A stretch of DNA of 54,560 bases from Saprolegnia diclina VS20. Its lineage: Eukaryota; Oomycota; Saprolegniomycetes; Saprolegniales; Saprolegniaceae. The notes beneath the pieces are model-generated. The model made no database searches. It saw nothing but the letters and a program-made list of their open reading frames with translations, and was not told the DNA's origin. Below, piece by piece: positions 28,480-38,017 of this stretch. Location of the stretch: contig NW_008246093.1 in NCBI RefSeq assembly GCF_000281045.1, forward strand, positions 638,561-693,120, read 5' to 3'. How positions within the stretch are numbered: the first letter of the stretch is position 1; each line of letters opens with the position of its first letter. A program made the translations under genes and the position numbers.

Positions 28480-29832
28480 CTTGGGACTGTGGGCGACGAG
28501 TGAAATTGCAAACTGAGCGATCGACTCGACTGCGAGACGGCGTCGAGCGCTTGTACGATGTACTTGTTGGATTTCCCATGATCGTCTCTATTATAGTCAA
28601 CATATCACAAGTGGCTCGTCACGTCGGAACGTCAGCCAAGAGCGGAGGCATCCGTGACCCTGCGAGAGCGACACGAGACGGGTACGAGACGTTGGGAGCT
28701 GGCACGGCCACTGAAAAATTGTATCGTCGCGACGAGATCCCAAAAGCTCCGCGAGTCGGAACGTCAGATAATGCAGAGGGACGGCTGGTCGTAATCGGGT
28801 GCGACGAGACGAAGACCGGTGTCCAAACCTCCCTGCGAATATCCTTGGACCGCTGTTCTTATACCAGGGCATCGGACGGCGACGAACCACTCGAGATTCC
28901 AAGGATGATCGCGCCGTGGTTCGAAGAAATAGTGTGAGATTCAGCGCTTTGAAATCTTAGAAATCTTATATATATCGCCAGTGATTATAAGCTGCGAGAG
29001 GAGTATTCATTGCATCATTATCGGCATCCATGTGCAGCCTCGTCAGCAAGGAAGGGGCTCGCAAGCGGTGCGCTGCGGCGCCTGCATCTACTAGTGTAGT
29101 TGCAGACGAAGGCGAGAGGCCACGCGTGCAACCACGCGCCATGTCGGAACGTGGCATGTCGCAGCTGCCTACTTTGCATATTCACCGAGGCGCATCCGAC
29201 GAGATTCTTTCCTGCAAGGACGGGCGTTACGCACGCTCTGCTGGTGTCGACGGCCGCTGCGATTGGTGTGGCCAAAGCCAGTCATTGCCAAGAGATGCAA
29301 CAGCTCGCAGCGAACCAAGCTGCGCAACGAAGATGTAGTAGCTAGAGTCCTGGATGAAAAAATCACTGGTTCCAAAGCTTGGCCGCGTCGAATCAACCTG
29401 GACCTTCCAGCGATTCGATAATTCCTCGCATGGTGTTCGACGCCACTCTTTCGGCTTATGAACCATAAACGTTGCAGCGTAAAAATGTTTGGCACACGGA
29501 CGAAAGGAAGAAAGAAAAAAAAGAGGGAAGGAAGCAGCGAGAACACTGGAAAATCGGTATGCCGGTCTATGGCGTTCACTCTAAGACACCAAAGGTCTGG
29601 GCTCCGGTCTGGGCTGCCAGGAAGTGCTCCTTTGACGAATTAGACTTGATGTTTGTATGCTTGTTTGGATTATTGTGCCAAAATACGATTTATGGCCGAC
29701 ACGATAGGCATTTTGACCAATCAAATACGTTTTTTATGCTTACTGGCCGCGCTAACTAATTGCGTTGATCTGATTGGCCGCGCTAACTAAAATAGAATAT
29801 CACGCACTTTGTATTAGATCCAAAAGTGACCG
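28480..29832. other. Intergenic; nothing recognised apart from short repeats
   Basis: About 1.35 kb without a supported gene. A 16-base direct repeat TGGCCGCGCTAACTAA occurs at about 29742 and 29776, shortly before the next gene. CCAAT (29717) lies in the same promoter-like area. Confidence 0.4.
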
Positions 29833-30430
29833 ATGGACGGCCAGGAAGCGCCCGCCGAGTCCGCGCCCGCCGCGCCCGTCGAGTCCGCGCCTACCGAGTC
29901 CGCGCTTGCCGCGGCTACCGTTTCCGCTCCCGCCGCGCCCGTCGAGTCTGCGCCTGCCGCGCCCGTCGAGTCTGCGCCTGCCGCGCCCGTCGAGTCCGCG
30001 CCTGCCGACTCAGCACTCGGCGCCTACGGGGCTTTGTGATGTGGCATCCATCCAGTTGGTGAAGCCCATCGCTGTGAACCGTGCAACAACATGTGAATTT
30101 GCCGCGCCGTCGCCATCGCCTCCAGTACAGCGTGAAAGGCGCCCGCGTGCCAAGTCGACGTGCCTGGGCTGCAACAAACCCAGGAGTGAGCACCCGCGGT
30201 TGCTTGATAAGCTTGCGAAAGCTTGCGAGGTCGCTCTTTACATCAAATACCTTCTCGACCAGCACAAGAAGGTTCCCCGCACAAGCGCAGACTCGTACGT
30301 CCACCACCCTATCTGCAGGAAGGCTGGGCAGTCGGGCATCGCGTTCGGCGAGGACGAGTGGGTCTCACTGGACACCGCGCAGCGGGTGCAAGCGCTCAAG
30401 GATGCTCGAGCCTATTTCAAACTAATGTAA
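29833..30430 (+). CDS. Ala/Pro-repeat protein with Cys-containing C-terminal domain (spliced, uncertain)
   Basis: ATG 29833 opens an acidic repeat frame (MDGQEAPAESAPAAPVESAP). The frame that carries a conserved-looking C-terminal part (STCLGCNKPRSEHPRLLDKL ... DEWVSLDTAQRVQALKDARA) is a different one and has no ATG of its own. A splice from any phase-0 GTCGAG inside the 24-bp repeats (29941, 29965 or 29989) to the acceptor CATCCATCCAG at 30055 joins the frames. The shortest intron is 67 nt and gives 176 aa. Donor choice is uncertain because each repeat carries the same GTCGAG. Function unknown; the CxxC may bind a metal. A pseudogene with a frameshift is the alternative. Confidence 0.5.
29860..30008 (+). 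repeat. 24-bp tandem coding repeat
   Basis: Unit GTCGAGTCYGCGCCTGCCGC plus GCCC, with three nearly perfect units from 29941 and degenerate ones upstream. In frame it encodes VESAPAAP. Length is a multiple of three, so copy-number change keeps the frame. Confidence 0.85.
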
Positions 30431-30884
30431 ATACATGTACTGCAGTGTGTATTGCAGCTTGCTCCGTTGCGTTGGCATCGCCCAGCATGCTTGCATCCTC
30501 CTCCGGCCTCGAGCTTGGCACCGCTTAGATAGCGCCAGCAAATCTAACACTATTTACGTTTGTCCAATCAACGCTTCCCATTTTTGGAATTGTTTTTTGG
30601 TTTTCAGCCAATGAAACGCAGCGCTATCTAAATAATTGCCACCGAAGCCGAAGGTTCGCCTCTTTCTGCGTACGCTCGCGATAAGATCTGACCGACGCCC
30701 ATGAAATAGTGTGTGTTCCCCCATCCACATACGCGCTCGTTTCCCTACAAACAGCAGAAATAGCGCGACATTTGCTCAATATTCTCGAGTCGTTCTCTGT
30801 GAACGATGGAAAAAAGGGAGAATATAGAGAAGCACGCGTCTGCCATTTCTGAACTTCAACTTGAAGCGATTCAAAGCTACTTGC
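30431..30884. other. Intergenic; nothing recognised
   Basis: Contains two CCAAT boxes (about 30564 and 30609). It lies between the convergent 3' ends of the repeat protein and the SLC35G-like gene 2. Confidence 0.4.
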
Positions 30885-32028
30885 CTACGGGACAACAACC
30901 GGTGGCGGCCGGCGCGCCCGTCGGAGCGCAATCGTGATGGCCGAGGCCATGATGATAGCCGCGCCGAGGATGCTCCATGGGCTAATGACCTCATGGAGGA
31001 AGATCGTGTCCCAGATGAACACAAAGACGATGTCGAGGTAGCGCATGACCGAGCCAGTGCCAACGTCTTCGAGCTGGAAGCCCTTGGTCATGAAGACTTG
31101 CCCGAGGAACCCGAGGACGCCGCTCACCAGCGCCAGAAGCCAGAGGTACCCGAGATCCAGCGTCACATTCTACAAACACGAATAGGACCTTGCACCCAAG
31201 TACTCGTACGATCAGCGCACCGTGGGCCAGATCGCCATCGCAAGCAGTGAACCGAGGCTGCACGTGAGGCTAAAGTAGTGGATCATCGCGAGGAAGTGCA
31301 TGTGCTTGAGCTTGCGCACGAAGACGTAGTCGAGCGCTTGGAGAGCGGCCGAGAGAAGACCCGTGCACACGGCGAGCGTCGACGACGGCGGCGCGTCCGT
31401 CGAGATGCCGACGAGCCACGCCGGTCGCGCGACAAACCCGACGCCGACAAAGCAAACGAGCGCACAGCAAAAGTTGACGCCGTCGATGGCCTCGTGCAGG
31501 AAGAGGGCGCCCTAGCCATAGAGTCCTGCGGATGACCCACTTGCATGCGCAATGACGTACGAGGAAGAAGGACATGACAGGGCTTGTAAAGATGATCACG
31601 CTCGAGTCGGCGAGCACGAGCTGCGACATGGTGTAAAAGCCTGTTGCCATCGAGAGAAAGCCGACGAGGCTGCGCGCTGCAACGTTGCGGCGGTCGGTCG
31701 GCGCGACCGCGAGCGAGATGCCATGGTACCATACAAACACCTAGTGCATGACCATGGAGGCGCGATGGCAGGCCGGCAGAGCGTACGAGGTTGATGAGGC
31801 CGGCGATGCTCGAGCGCCAAAACACCGTCTCCATGGCCGCGATCGTAAAGCTCTCGTACCTACCGACATGGTTGGGGGATGCGACGAGGTCGATCTGTAC
31901 TTGATGGCGCTGGACATGAGGCTAAAGGTCAGTGCCGAGGCCGCAATGTACGTGAGCCCGAGGAGCGAGTGGTGCGGCGGCGACAAGGGCGGCGACTGCA
32001 CGAGCGGGAGGCCTTCGTCCTTCGCCAT
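30885..32028 (-). CDS. SLC35G/EamA-type transporter 2 (318 aa, five exons)
   Basis: Minus-strand exons 32028-31901, 31859-31787, 31740-31561, 31511-31221, 31169-30885; introns 41, 46, 49 and 51 nt. It starts MAKDEGLPLVQSPPLSPP and then follows its paralogue at 27355 closely: FSLMSSAIKY, AAMETVFWRSSIAGLINL, SQLVLADSSVIIFTSPVMSF, GSVMRYLDIVFVFIWDTIFL. About ten membrane helices. The first two introns are at identical places and phases in both paralogues; the last two are only here. DMT-superfamily exporter or exchanger by family; substrate unknown. Confidence 0.9.
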
Positions 32029-33335
32029 GGCAACTTGGGAAATCGAATGGCCGCGCTGCGATAGGAGAGTGGGACGTTGACCTCCGCCGGCTTCCGTTTT
32101 TCGAATTTGGCGCCATCTCGACCAGTCAGTCGCTGCTTGGATTCGAGTCGGCAATATCTGTGCTGCTGCTAGTATACTTGTTGGGAAAGAGATATCACAG
32201 CCAGACCCTCATATTCCCGCCAGATCTGTAGGCCAATACTGTATCATCGGTTTCTTCCACTCGACTAAGCTCGCCTGTTGCCGACTGCTGTTGCAACGCA
32301 CGAAGCTTTGGTACGAGTGGGTCGTCCTGCGTAGTACGCTGAAGTTGTGCATGATCAGTTGGATAAGGACGTCCTTCTGTCCACGCCACACCTAGCTCAC
32401 CCCAGATGCTAGACGTTGGTACACTGTCCGTTGCCCGCGGTATCCTGTGGACACTTGTGGAACCTACGTTGCAGACAATCTCGCAGGCGTAGCTCACATG
32501 CGCGTGGCAGTGAGTGTGGCTGCTTGGTCCTGGCCCCATCAGAGCATCGTCCAGATCCCTCTCACCACATCTGCATGTCGTACACCGCCATTACCACCAC
32601 GCACTATTAATACAGCAAACTCAAGGCTCGCAGCAGCGTTGCGACGTGCAGCCATGCGCGCATTAATGTTAGTCGTCAGGATTGGGCGACTTGCGATTCT
32701 ACCCGCTTCTTGCCTTGTGTACGCTACGCGTGTCACTGCCTCTGTTACCGATGGCGCTCTTCAACAACCGTGTGCAACAGAGACGCTCGTCGATTCCCCA
32801 AGCTTGTTGCTATCAGATCTGGGTCGGGTTGTTGCATTCGCACAGTCGAGTCTGGCCTGGACTAGATTCGAGCGACTACAAATGTAATATCTGGTGATCT
32901 GGGGTCCTCTTGGCCAAGGAGGGTACCGGCGTCGACTTGGGTGCGACGTCATCGGTGACGCGCGGACGGTCGTGCCATCTCTCCCGGACAGGCCTCGAAA
33001 AGTATCTTGTATTTTGTATACACGCTGGATGGCAACAATCCGTACGCCTGGATTGTATTTTATTCCAGTGCACTTGATTTGTGTATCCAGGGCGATGAAA
33101 GTTTATTTTAATTTGCCGGCCTGGATCAGCGACACGAGGTGAAGAGGCAGTAACAAGACGCTGTTACTTACAGCAGTTGGACACTTGGTTTCAGTATCAC
33201 ATACAAACCCCAAGGTGTACCGGCTTCGAAAACCATAGGGGCAAAGTATAGTATAGTAAATCTGTAATGTTTGTACGATCCGGGCACACAGCAAGCCAGT
33301 GTCACATTCGCCAGCCTCAAGAAGCATCGACGACC
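32029..33335. other. Intergenic; nothing recognised
   Basis: About 1.3 kb between the divergent SLC35G-like gene 2 and pseudokinase 1. No ORF with domain or neighbour-like codon use. An AT-rich patch near 33090-33115 and another at 33245-33265 are plausible core promoter areas. Confidence 0.4.
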
Positions 33336-34412
33336 ATGGGCGCCTGCTCCAGCTCCGAGTCCGCTACGCACCCGCCCCGCCCCATCATCTCCGACGTCAA
33401 CACGGGCACGGGCACTGGTACTGGCCGCTACAACCCGGACCCGTCGGTCCAGCAGCCTCGCCCGGTACGCCCTACTGGCCCCGGCAAGGAGATCCCGGTC
33501 GGCGGTGGCACGCCGCCGTCGGACGTCAACTGGCACAGCTACGACGAGCTCGTGCCCTTGAAGAACACGTACTGGATCAACGCGGACGACGTGACGCGCA
33601 TCCGGTCGGTCAACTCGAACTACATGAAGACCGAGATGGGCAACCTGAACGGCCACCCGGTGCTCATCAAGAGCTTCGACCTGACCAAGTCCCAGGAAGA
33701 GATCAACAAGACGCGCAAGATGCTCATCTCGGAGGTTACGTCCATGACGCGCATTAGCCACCCGAACATTGTCAAGTTCCTCGGTTTCAACATCACGCCC
33801 GACTATGGCCTCTGCTGCATCTCCGAGTACATGGACGGCAAGACGCTGCGCCATCTCCTCGACAACCCGCGCCAGGCCTCGAAGCTCACGTGGGCCAACG
33901 AGAAGATCTCGATCGCGATTGATATTGCGTCGGCCCTCGCCTACATGCACTCGCTCAAGCCCGTGCTCATCCACCGCAACGTCAAGGCGGCCAAGATCCT
34001 CCTCACGTCCAAGAAGACGGCCAAGCTCAGCGGCTTTGGCGCGGCCCGCGACCGCACGTTCGAGTACGAAATGACGACTGGCGTCGGCGACATGCAGTGG
34101 TCGGCGCCCGAGCTCCTCCTCGACGGCGAAGACTACACGGAGCAAGTGGATGTCTACTCGTTCGGCGTCGTGCTCACGGAGCTCGACACGGGCGACGTCC
34201 CGTTCGTCGAGGAAATGGCGACGATGACCAAGGCCGACATCACGATGAAGCTCGTGACTGGCGCGCTTCGGCCCAAGCTCTCGCCCGAGTGCCCGCCGTG
34301 CATTGTGCGCATCGTCAAGCAGTGTCTGCAGCAGGACCCGCTTCTGCGCCCGCGCAGCGACAAGATCCTCGAGCTCCTCAAGCAAGCGCAGCAGACGCTC
34401 CAGCAGCCGTGA
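33336..34412 (+). CDS. TKL-type pseudokinase 1, putatively N-myristoylated (358 aa)
   Basis: Start MGACSSSESA is chosen over the in-frame ATG at 33267 because it gives a Gly2/Cys4/Ser6 myristoylation-plus-palmitoylation signal, as in both neighbours. A Pro/Gly-rich linker runs to about residue 75, then a kinase fold. The VLIK lysine is present (K112), and so are SAPELLLDG (APE) and DVYSFGVVLTEL (helix F). There is no recognisable Gly-rich loop. The HRD motif is IHRNVK (Asn at 215) and DFG is SGFG (Gly at 233), so both catalytic and Mg-binding aspartates are lost. Phosphotransfer is therefore unlikely; a membrane-anchored scaffold or allosteric role is inferred. First of three tandem paralogues on the same strand. 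Confidence 0.92.
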   Translation: MGACSSSESATHPPRPIISDVNTGTGTGTGRYNPDPSVQQPRPVRPTGPGKEIPVGGGTPPSDVNWHSYDELVPLKNTYWINADDVTRIRSVNSNYMKTEMGNLNGHPVLIKSFDLTKSQEEINKTRKMLISEVTSMTRISHPNIVKFLGFNITPDYGLCCISEYMDGKTLRHLLDNPRQASKLTWANEKISIAIDIASALAYMHSLKPVLIHRNVKAAKILLTSKKTAKLSGFGAARDRTFEYEMTTGVGDMQWSAPELLLDGEDYTEQVDVYSFGVVLTELDTGDVPFVEEMATMTKADITMKLVTGALRPKLSPECPPCIVRIVKQCLQQDPLLRPRSDKILELLKQAQQTLQQP

Positions 34413-34809
34413 TCGATACCATGGTAGTGTCGATAACTCTAACGTATATATGATGATTATACCTCCCATCAGCCCAGCCGAGCGACAGGACCTCCAGGAA
34501 GCAGCGAGATGTCGCGGGTGGGGTTGTGATTGCTTGCCGTCGGGTTGGAGCGAAGAGGCTAAAAACACGCAACGGACATGGCCAACGTCGCCGCCGCCTT
34601 GCGCACTGTCTGGGAGATCGCACGCTGTACTTCCGTCGCATCGCCCTCGGTGGACGATGCAGCAACCGCACGTGGTCCCGAGAGGCCAAAGCCTTGCTAC
34701 AGCTCTTGATATAGAGGCGTTGATGCAGCGAGAGTGGGTGTGGTTGCGTGCATTTAGCTGCGCCTGTCGTCTGAGGGAAAAAGATTTGCACTTTTTTTTT
34801 CGCAGCGCG
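34413..34809. other. Intergenic/5'UTR of pseudokinase 2 with a probable 5'UTR intron acceptor
   Basis: Just before the start codon is a run of ten T's followed by CGCAG (ending ~34805), a textbook polypyrimidine tract and 3' splice site four or five bases before ATG 34810. This suggests an intron in the 5' leader; the donor is not identified. Confidence 0.45.
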
Positions 34810-35832
34810 ATGGGCAACAGCAACGGCAAGCACGAGGGCGACCTCTCGCAGAGCGGGACGCGCCTCGAGCACAAGCGGCCGGCGACCAACACGCCGGTGC
34901 ACGCGCCGACGACGACGACGAGCGGCGCGCCCAAGGTGCTCGACAGCTGGGACTACTACGTCGAGCTCGAACACCTCAAGCCCGACTTCTGGATTGAGCC
35001 CGAGGATGTCATCCGCGTGCGGTCGATTCCTTGCAACTACATGAAGACGGACCTCGGCAACGTCAACGGCGAGCCCGTCCTCATCAAGTACCTCGACTTG
35101 ACCAAGAACGAAGACGACATCAACAAGAGCCGGAAGATGCTCATGTCTGAGATCACCTCGATGACGCGCCTCAAGCACAGCAACGTGGTGAAGTTCCTCG
35201 GCTTCAACTTCACGCCCGAGAGCGGTCTCTGCTGCATCTCCGAGTACATGGACGGCAAGACGCTGCGCCATCTGCTTGACAACCCGCACGCGGCCGCCAA
35301 GCTCTCGTGGCCCAAGGAGAAGATCGCCATCGCGATTAACATTGCGTCGGCCCTCGCCTACATGCACTCGCTCAAGCCTGTGCTCATCCACCGCAACGTC
35401 AAGGCCTCCAAGATCCTTCTCTCGAGCAAGAAGATCGCCAAGCTCAGCGGCTTTGGCGTCGCGCGCGACCGTACCTTTGAGATGGAGATGACGACCGGCG
35501 TCGGCGACATGCAGTGGTCGGCGCCCGAGCTCCTCCTCGACGGCGAAGACTACACGGAGCAAGTCGACGTCTACTCGTTCGGCGTCGTCCTCACGGAGCT
35601 CGATACGGGCGCGGTGCCGTTCGTCGAGGAGATGGCGACGATGAACAAGGCGGAGCTCACGATGAAGCTCGTGACGGGCTCGCTGCGCCCGCAGCTGTCG
35701 CCCGACTGCCCGTCTTGCATTGTCAAGATCGTCAAGCAGTGCTTGCAGCAGGACCCGCACCTCCGCCCGCGCAGCGACAAGGTCCTCGAGCTCCTCAAGC
35801 AGGCGCAGGCCGAGCTCGAGGCTGGCCCGTAG
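34810..35832 (+). CDS. TKL-type pseudokinase 2, putatively N-myristoylated (340 aa)
   Basis: MGNSNGKHEG is a classic N-myristoylation start; the frame is open further upstream (34303) but that part is low quality and precedes a splice-acceptor-like tract. The short Thr/Lys linker leads to the same kinase-like domain as gene 1: K93 in VLIK, IHRNVK with Asn196 in place of the HRD Asp, SGFG with Gly214 in place of the DFG Asp, SAPELLLDGEDYTEQ and DVYSFGVVLTEL intact. No Gly-rich loop. Very similar to gene 1 through the fold (for example SEYMDGKTLRHLLDNP). Catalysis unlikely; signalling scaffold role inferred. About 400 bp separate it from each neighbour. Confidence 0.92.
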   Translation: MGNSNGKHEGDLSQSGTRLEHKRPATNTPVHAPTTTTSGAPKVLDSWDYYVELEHLKPDFWIEPEDVIRVRSIPCNYMKTDLGNVNGEPVLIKYLDLTKNEDDINKSRKMLMSEITSMTRLKHSNVVKFLGFNFTPESGLCCISEYMDGKTLRHLLDNPHAAAKLSWPKEKIAIAINIASALAYMHSLKPVLIHRNVKASKILLSSKKIAKLSGFGVARDRTFEMEMTTGVGDMQWSAPELLLDGEDYTEQVDVYSFGVVLTELDTGAVPFVEEMATMNKAELTMKLVTGSLRPQLSPDCPSCIVKIVKQCLQQDPHLRPRSDKVLELLKQAQAELEAGP

Positions 35833-36215
35833 GCGACTGTTTTTTAATTCTTAGTTAACGTTTTGTGGCAACCTCGGTCCCACAGGTTACTCACAGGCGG
35901 CTATCAGACCTCGTCGGCAGCCCAGCTGCGCGCGATCATCGCCTGCCGACATCGCAGCCTCGTCTTCGTCGTCGCGGGGCCGGCGCGGTGGCTCTTGTCG
36001 GCGCTGCCTTGGGCAACAAAACACTGTTTGCAACCAGTGGAATGTGCATCCACTGGGCCGACGAGTAATATCGGAACCCGGGCAAGCCTCGGCGTTGTAT
36101 TTTAAAAACGGAGAACTTGATATGTGTAAGTAGAATAAAACGTCAGAATAAAAAGAGGATTGGAATGGCATATTTGTTCCCGATCTTGGTGGCGAGGAAA
36201 CGCTTTCTTGCTGGC
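35833..36215. other. Intergenic between pseudokinases 2 and 3; nothing recognised
   Basis: No supported ORF. It should contain the promoter of pseudokinase 3. Confidence 0.4.
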
Positions 36216-37301
36216 ATGGGCGGGTGTCTCTCGACGGCCGCGCCGCCACCGCAGGCGCCAATCGACGTCGATGGCATCGCGCTCGCTGAGGCCTCGCCGA
36301 CCAAGCCGGAGCCGCCACGCTACGCGGCGACAGCGACGCCACCGCCCTCGCCTCCGCGGTCGCCGGTCGCCGACTGGGGCACGTACGCGCAGCTCGAGCC
36401 CTTCAAGCACACGTTCTGGATCGACCCGGACGAGATCATCCGCGTGCGCACGATCCCGAGCCAGTACATGAAGACCGAGATCGGCAGCTACATTGGCGAG
36501 CCCGTCTTGCTCAAGTCGTTTGACGGCAGCGGCGACGACGTTGCGTCGCGCCGGAAGCTCCTCGTGTCGGAGATTCTCTCGATGGCCAACATTCGCCACC
36601 CCAACATCGTCGCCTTCCTCGGCTTCAACATCACGCCCGAGCATGGCCTCACGTGCGTCTCCGAGTTCGTCGACGGCAAGACGCTGCGGTACCTCCTCGA
36701 CCTGCCACGCACCTCGTCCAAGCTCACGTGGGCCAGCGAGAAGATCTCGATCGCGATCGACATCGCCTCGGCCCTCGCCTTCATGCACTCGCTCAAGCCC
36801 ATCGTGATCCACCGCAACGTCAAGGCCTCCAAGATCCTCCTCACCGGCGACCGAACGACAGCCAAGCTCAGCGGCTTTGGCGTCGCCCGCGCGCGGACGT
36901 ACGAGGCCGAGATGACGTCGCGCGTCGGCGACGTGCCGTGGTCGGCACCCGAGCTCGTCCTCGACGGCGGCGACTACACGGAGCAAGTCGACGTCTACTC
37001 GTTCGGCGTCGTCCTCACCGAGCTCGACACGTGCGCAGTGCCCTTCGCCGCCGAGATGGCCGAGCTCGGTATCGCCGAAGTCACTATGCAGCTCGTGACC
37101 GGCGCGCTGCGCCCCAAAGTGTCGCCCGACTGCCCCAAGAGCATCGTCAAGATCATCAAGCAGTGTCTCCAGCTCGACGCGACTCTCCGGCCGCGCAGCG
37201 ACAAGGTCGTCGAGATGCTTCTCGCTGCTAAGGACGAGCTCCTCGCACGGCCGCCACCCCGAAGCGCGGACCCCACGGCGACAGTCGCGCTCTCGCCCTA
37301 A
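36216..37301 (+). CDS. TKL-type pseudokinase 3, putatively N-myristoylated (361 aa)
   Basis: Start MGGCLSTAAPP (Gly2, Cys4, Ser6) chosen over an in-frame ATG at 36117. A Pro-rich linker to about residue 60 is followed by the kinase-like domain. Lys100 is in VLLK. Asn201 replaces the HRD Asp in IHRNVK and Gly220 replaces the DFG Asp in SGFG. SAPELVLDG and DVYSFGVVLTEL are present. It is the most diverged of the three (EFVDGKTLRYLLDLP; loop GDRTTAKLSGFGVARARTYE). Loss of the same two aspartates in all three points to a common inactive ancestor. A membrane-tethered pseudokinase is inferred. Confidence 0.92.
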   Translation: MGGCLSTAAPPPQAPIDVDGIALAEASPTKPEPPRYAATATPPPSPPRSPVADWGTYAQLEPFKHTFWIDPDEIIRVRTIPSQYMKTEIGSYIGEPVLLKSFDGSGDDVASRRKLLVSEILSMANIRHPNIVAFLGFNITPEHGLTCVSEFVDGKTLRYLLDLPRTSSKLTWASEKISIAIDIASALAFMHSLKPIVIHRNVKASKILLTGDRTTAKLSGFGVARARTYEAEMTSRVGDVPWSAPELVLDGGDYTEQVDVYSFGVVLTELDTCAVPFAAEMAELGIAEVTMQLVTGALRPKVSPDCPKSIVKIIKQCLQLDATLRPRSDKVVEMLLAAKDELLARPPPRSADPTATVALSP

Positions 37302-37446
37302 GAGACGGAAGTGGCATCTGTAGGATAGACGACTAACTATAACGATCAACGGAGACGTACATTGCATATATGGTACCCTTGCCCAACCTACTTTAGTCGC
37401 GTCAGTCGAGTCCGACTACGTAACCGCGACTGAAACAGTCAATGAG

Positions 37447-37964
37447 ATGCCCAGCGACCGCTTCCACAAGTTCCTCGAAGCGCGGCAGCTCGTGCTGCAC
37501 TCGGCGTCGGGCGTCGGCGTCCTGGCCGCGCCGCACCTGAGCCTCCGCGCGTACAAGGCCCGCAACGCCGCACCGTCGCTCTGGAAAGGCATGAGCCGCG
37601 TGGCCACCGGCGCGACCGTCGACCGCCTCCGATCGGTATACTGCCTCTCTCGTCCAGCTCACGGCGTCTGTAGATCCTCGGCGCAAAGGACGACGACCGG
37701 TTCGCGTCGGTCGTTGTCGACGCGCGCCTCGACGTGCCCATCGCGATTCACGCTGACGCGCCCGATGTCGCCGAGAGCTACACGCACGCGACGCGCGGCC
37801 TCAAGCCCGTGGCCTTTCCGCCCTTGACCCACGCGCTCCCGCATGCGCTCGCCCACCGCCGAGCGTACGACGAGCACATTCTGGAGCTGCGCCGCGAAAT
37901 TGACGCCGCCGCCGGCTTCCACGACGTTGCCACGTCATCGTCCGAGGTCCCAACGACCAGCTAA
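37447..37964 (+). CDS. Unrecognised small protein (159 aa, two exons)
   Basis: Exons 37447-37635 and 37674-37964 with a 38-nt intron (GTATAC...GTAG), phase 0. The protein starts MPSDRFHKFLEARQLVLHSA and continues VDARLDVPIAIHADAPDVAE, ending in a Ser/Thr-rich tail (SSSEVPTTS). No signal peptide, membrane helix or known motif is seen. Codon use matches neighbours, so it is probably real. It converges with the membrane protein gene on the minus strand, 53 bp away. Confidence 0.7.
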
Positions 37965-38017
37965 GTCGTGTACAAAAACCAAAACCAAAAAACCTCAAAA
38001 TTGGACTTTACGAGGTG

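Noticed and set aside
33168-37367. Long minus-strand open frames (460-588 aa) opposite all three pseudokinases
   Set aside because: They mirror the sense codon pattern of each gene and share no independent motif; same shadow effect.
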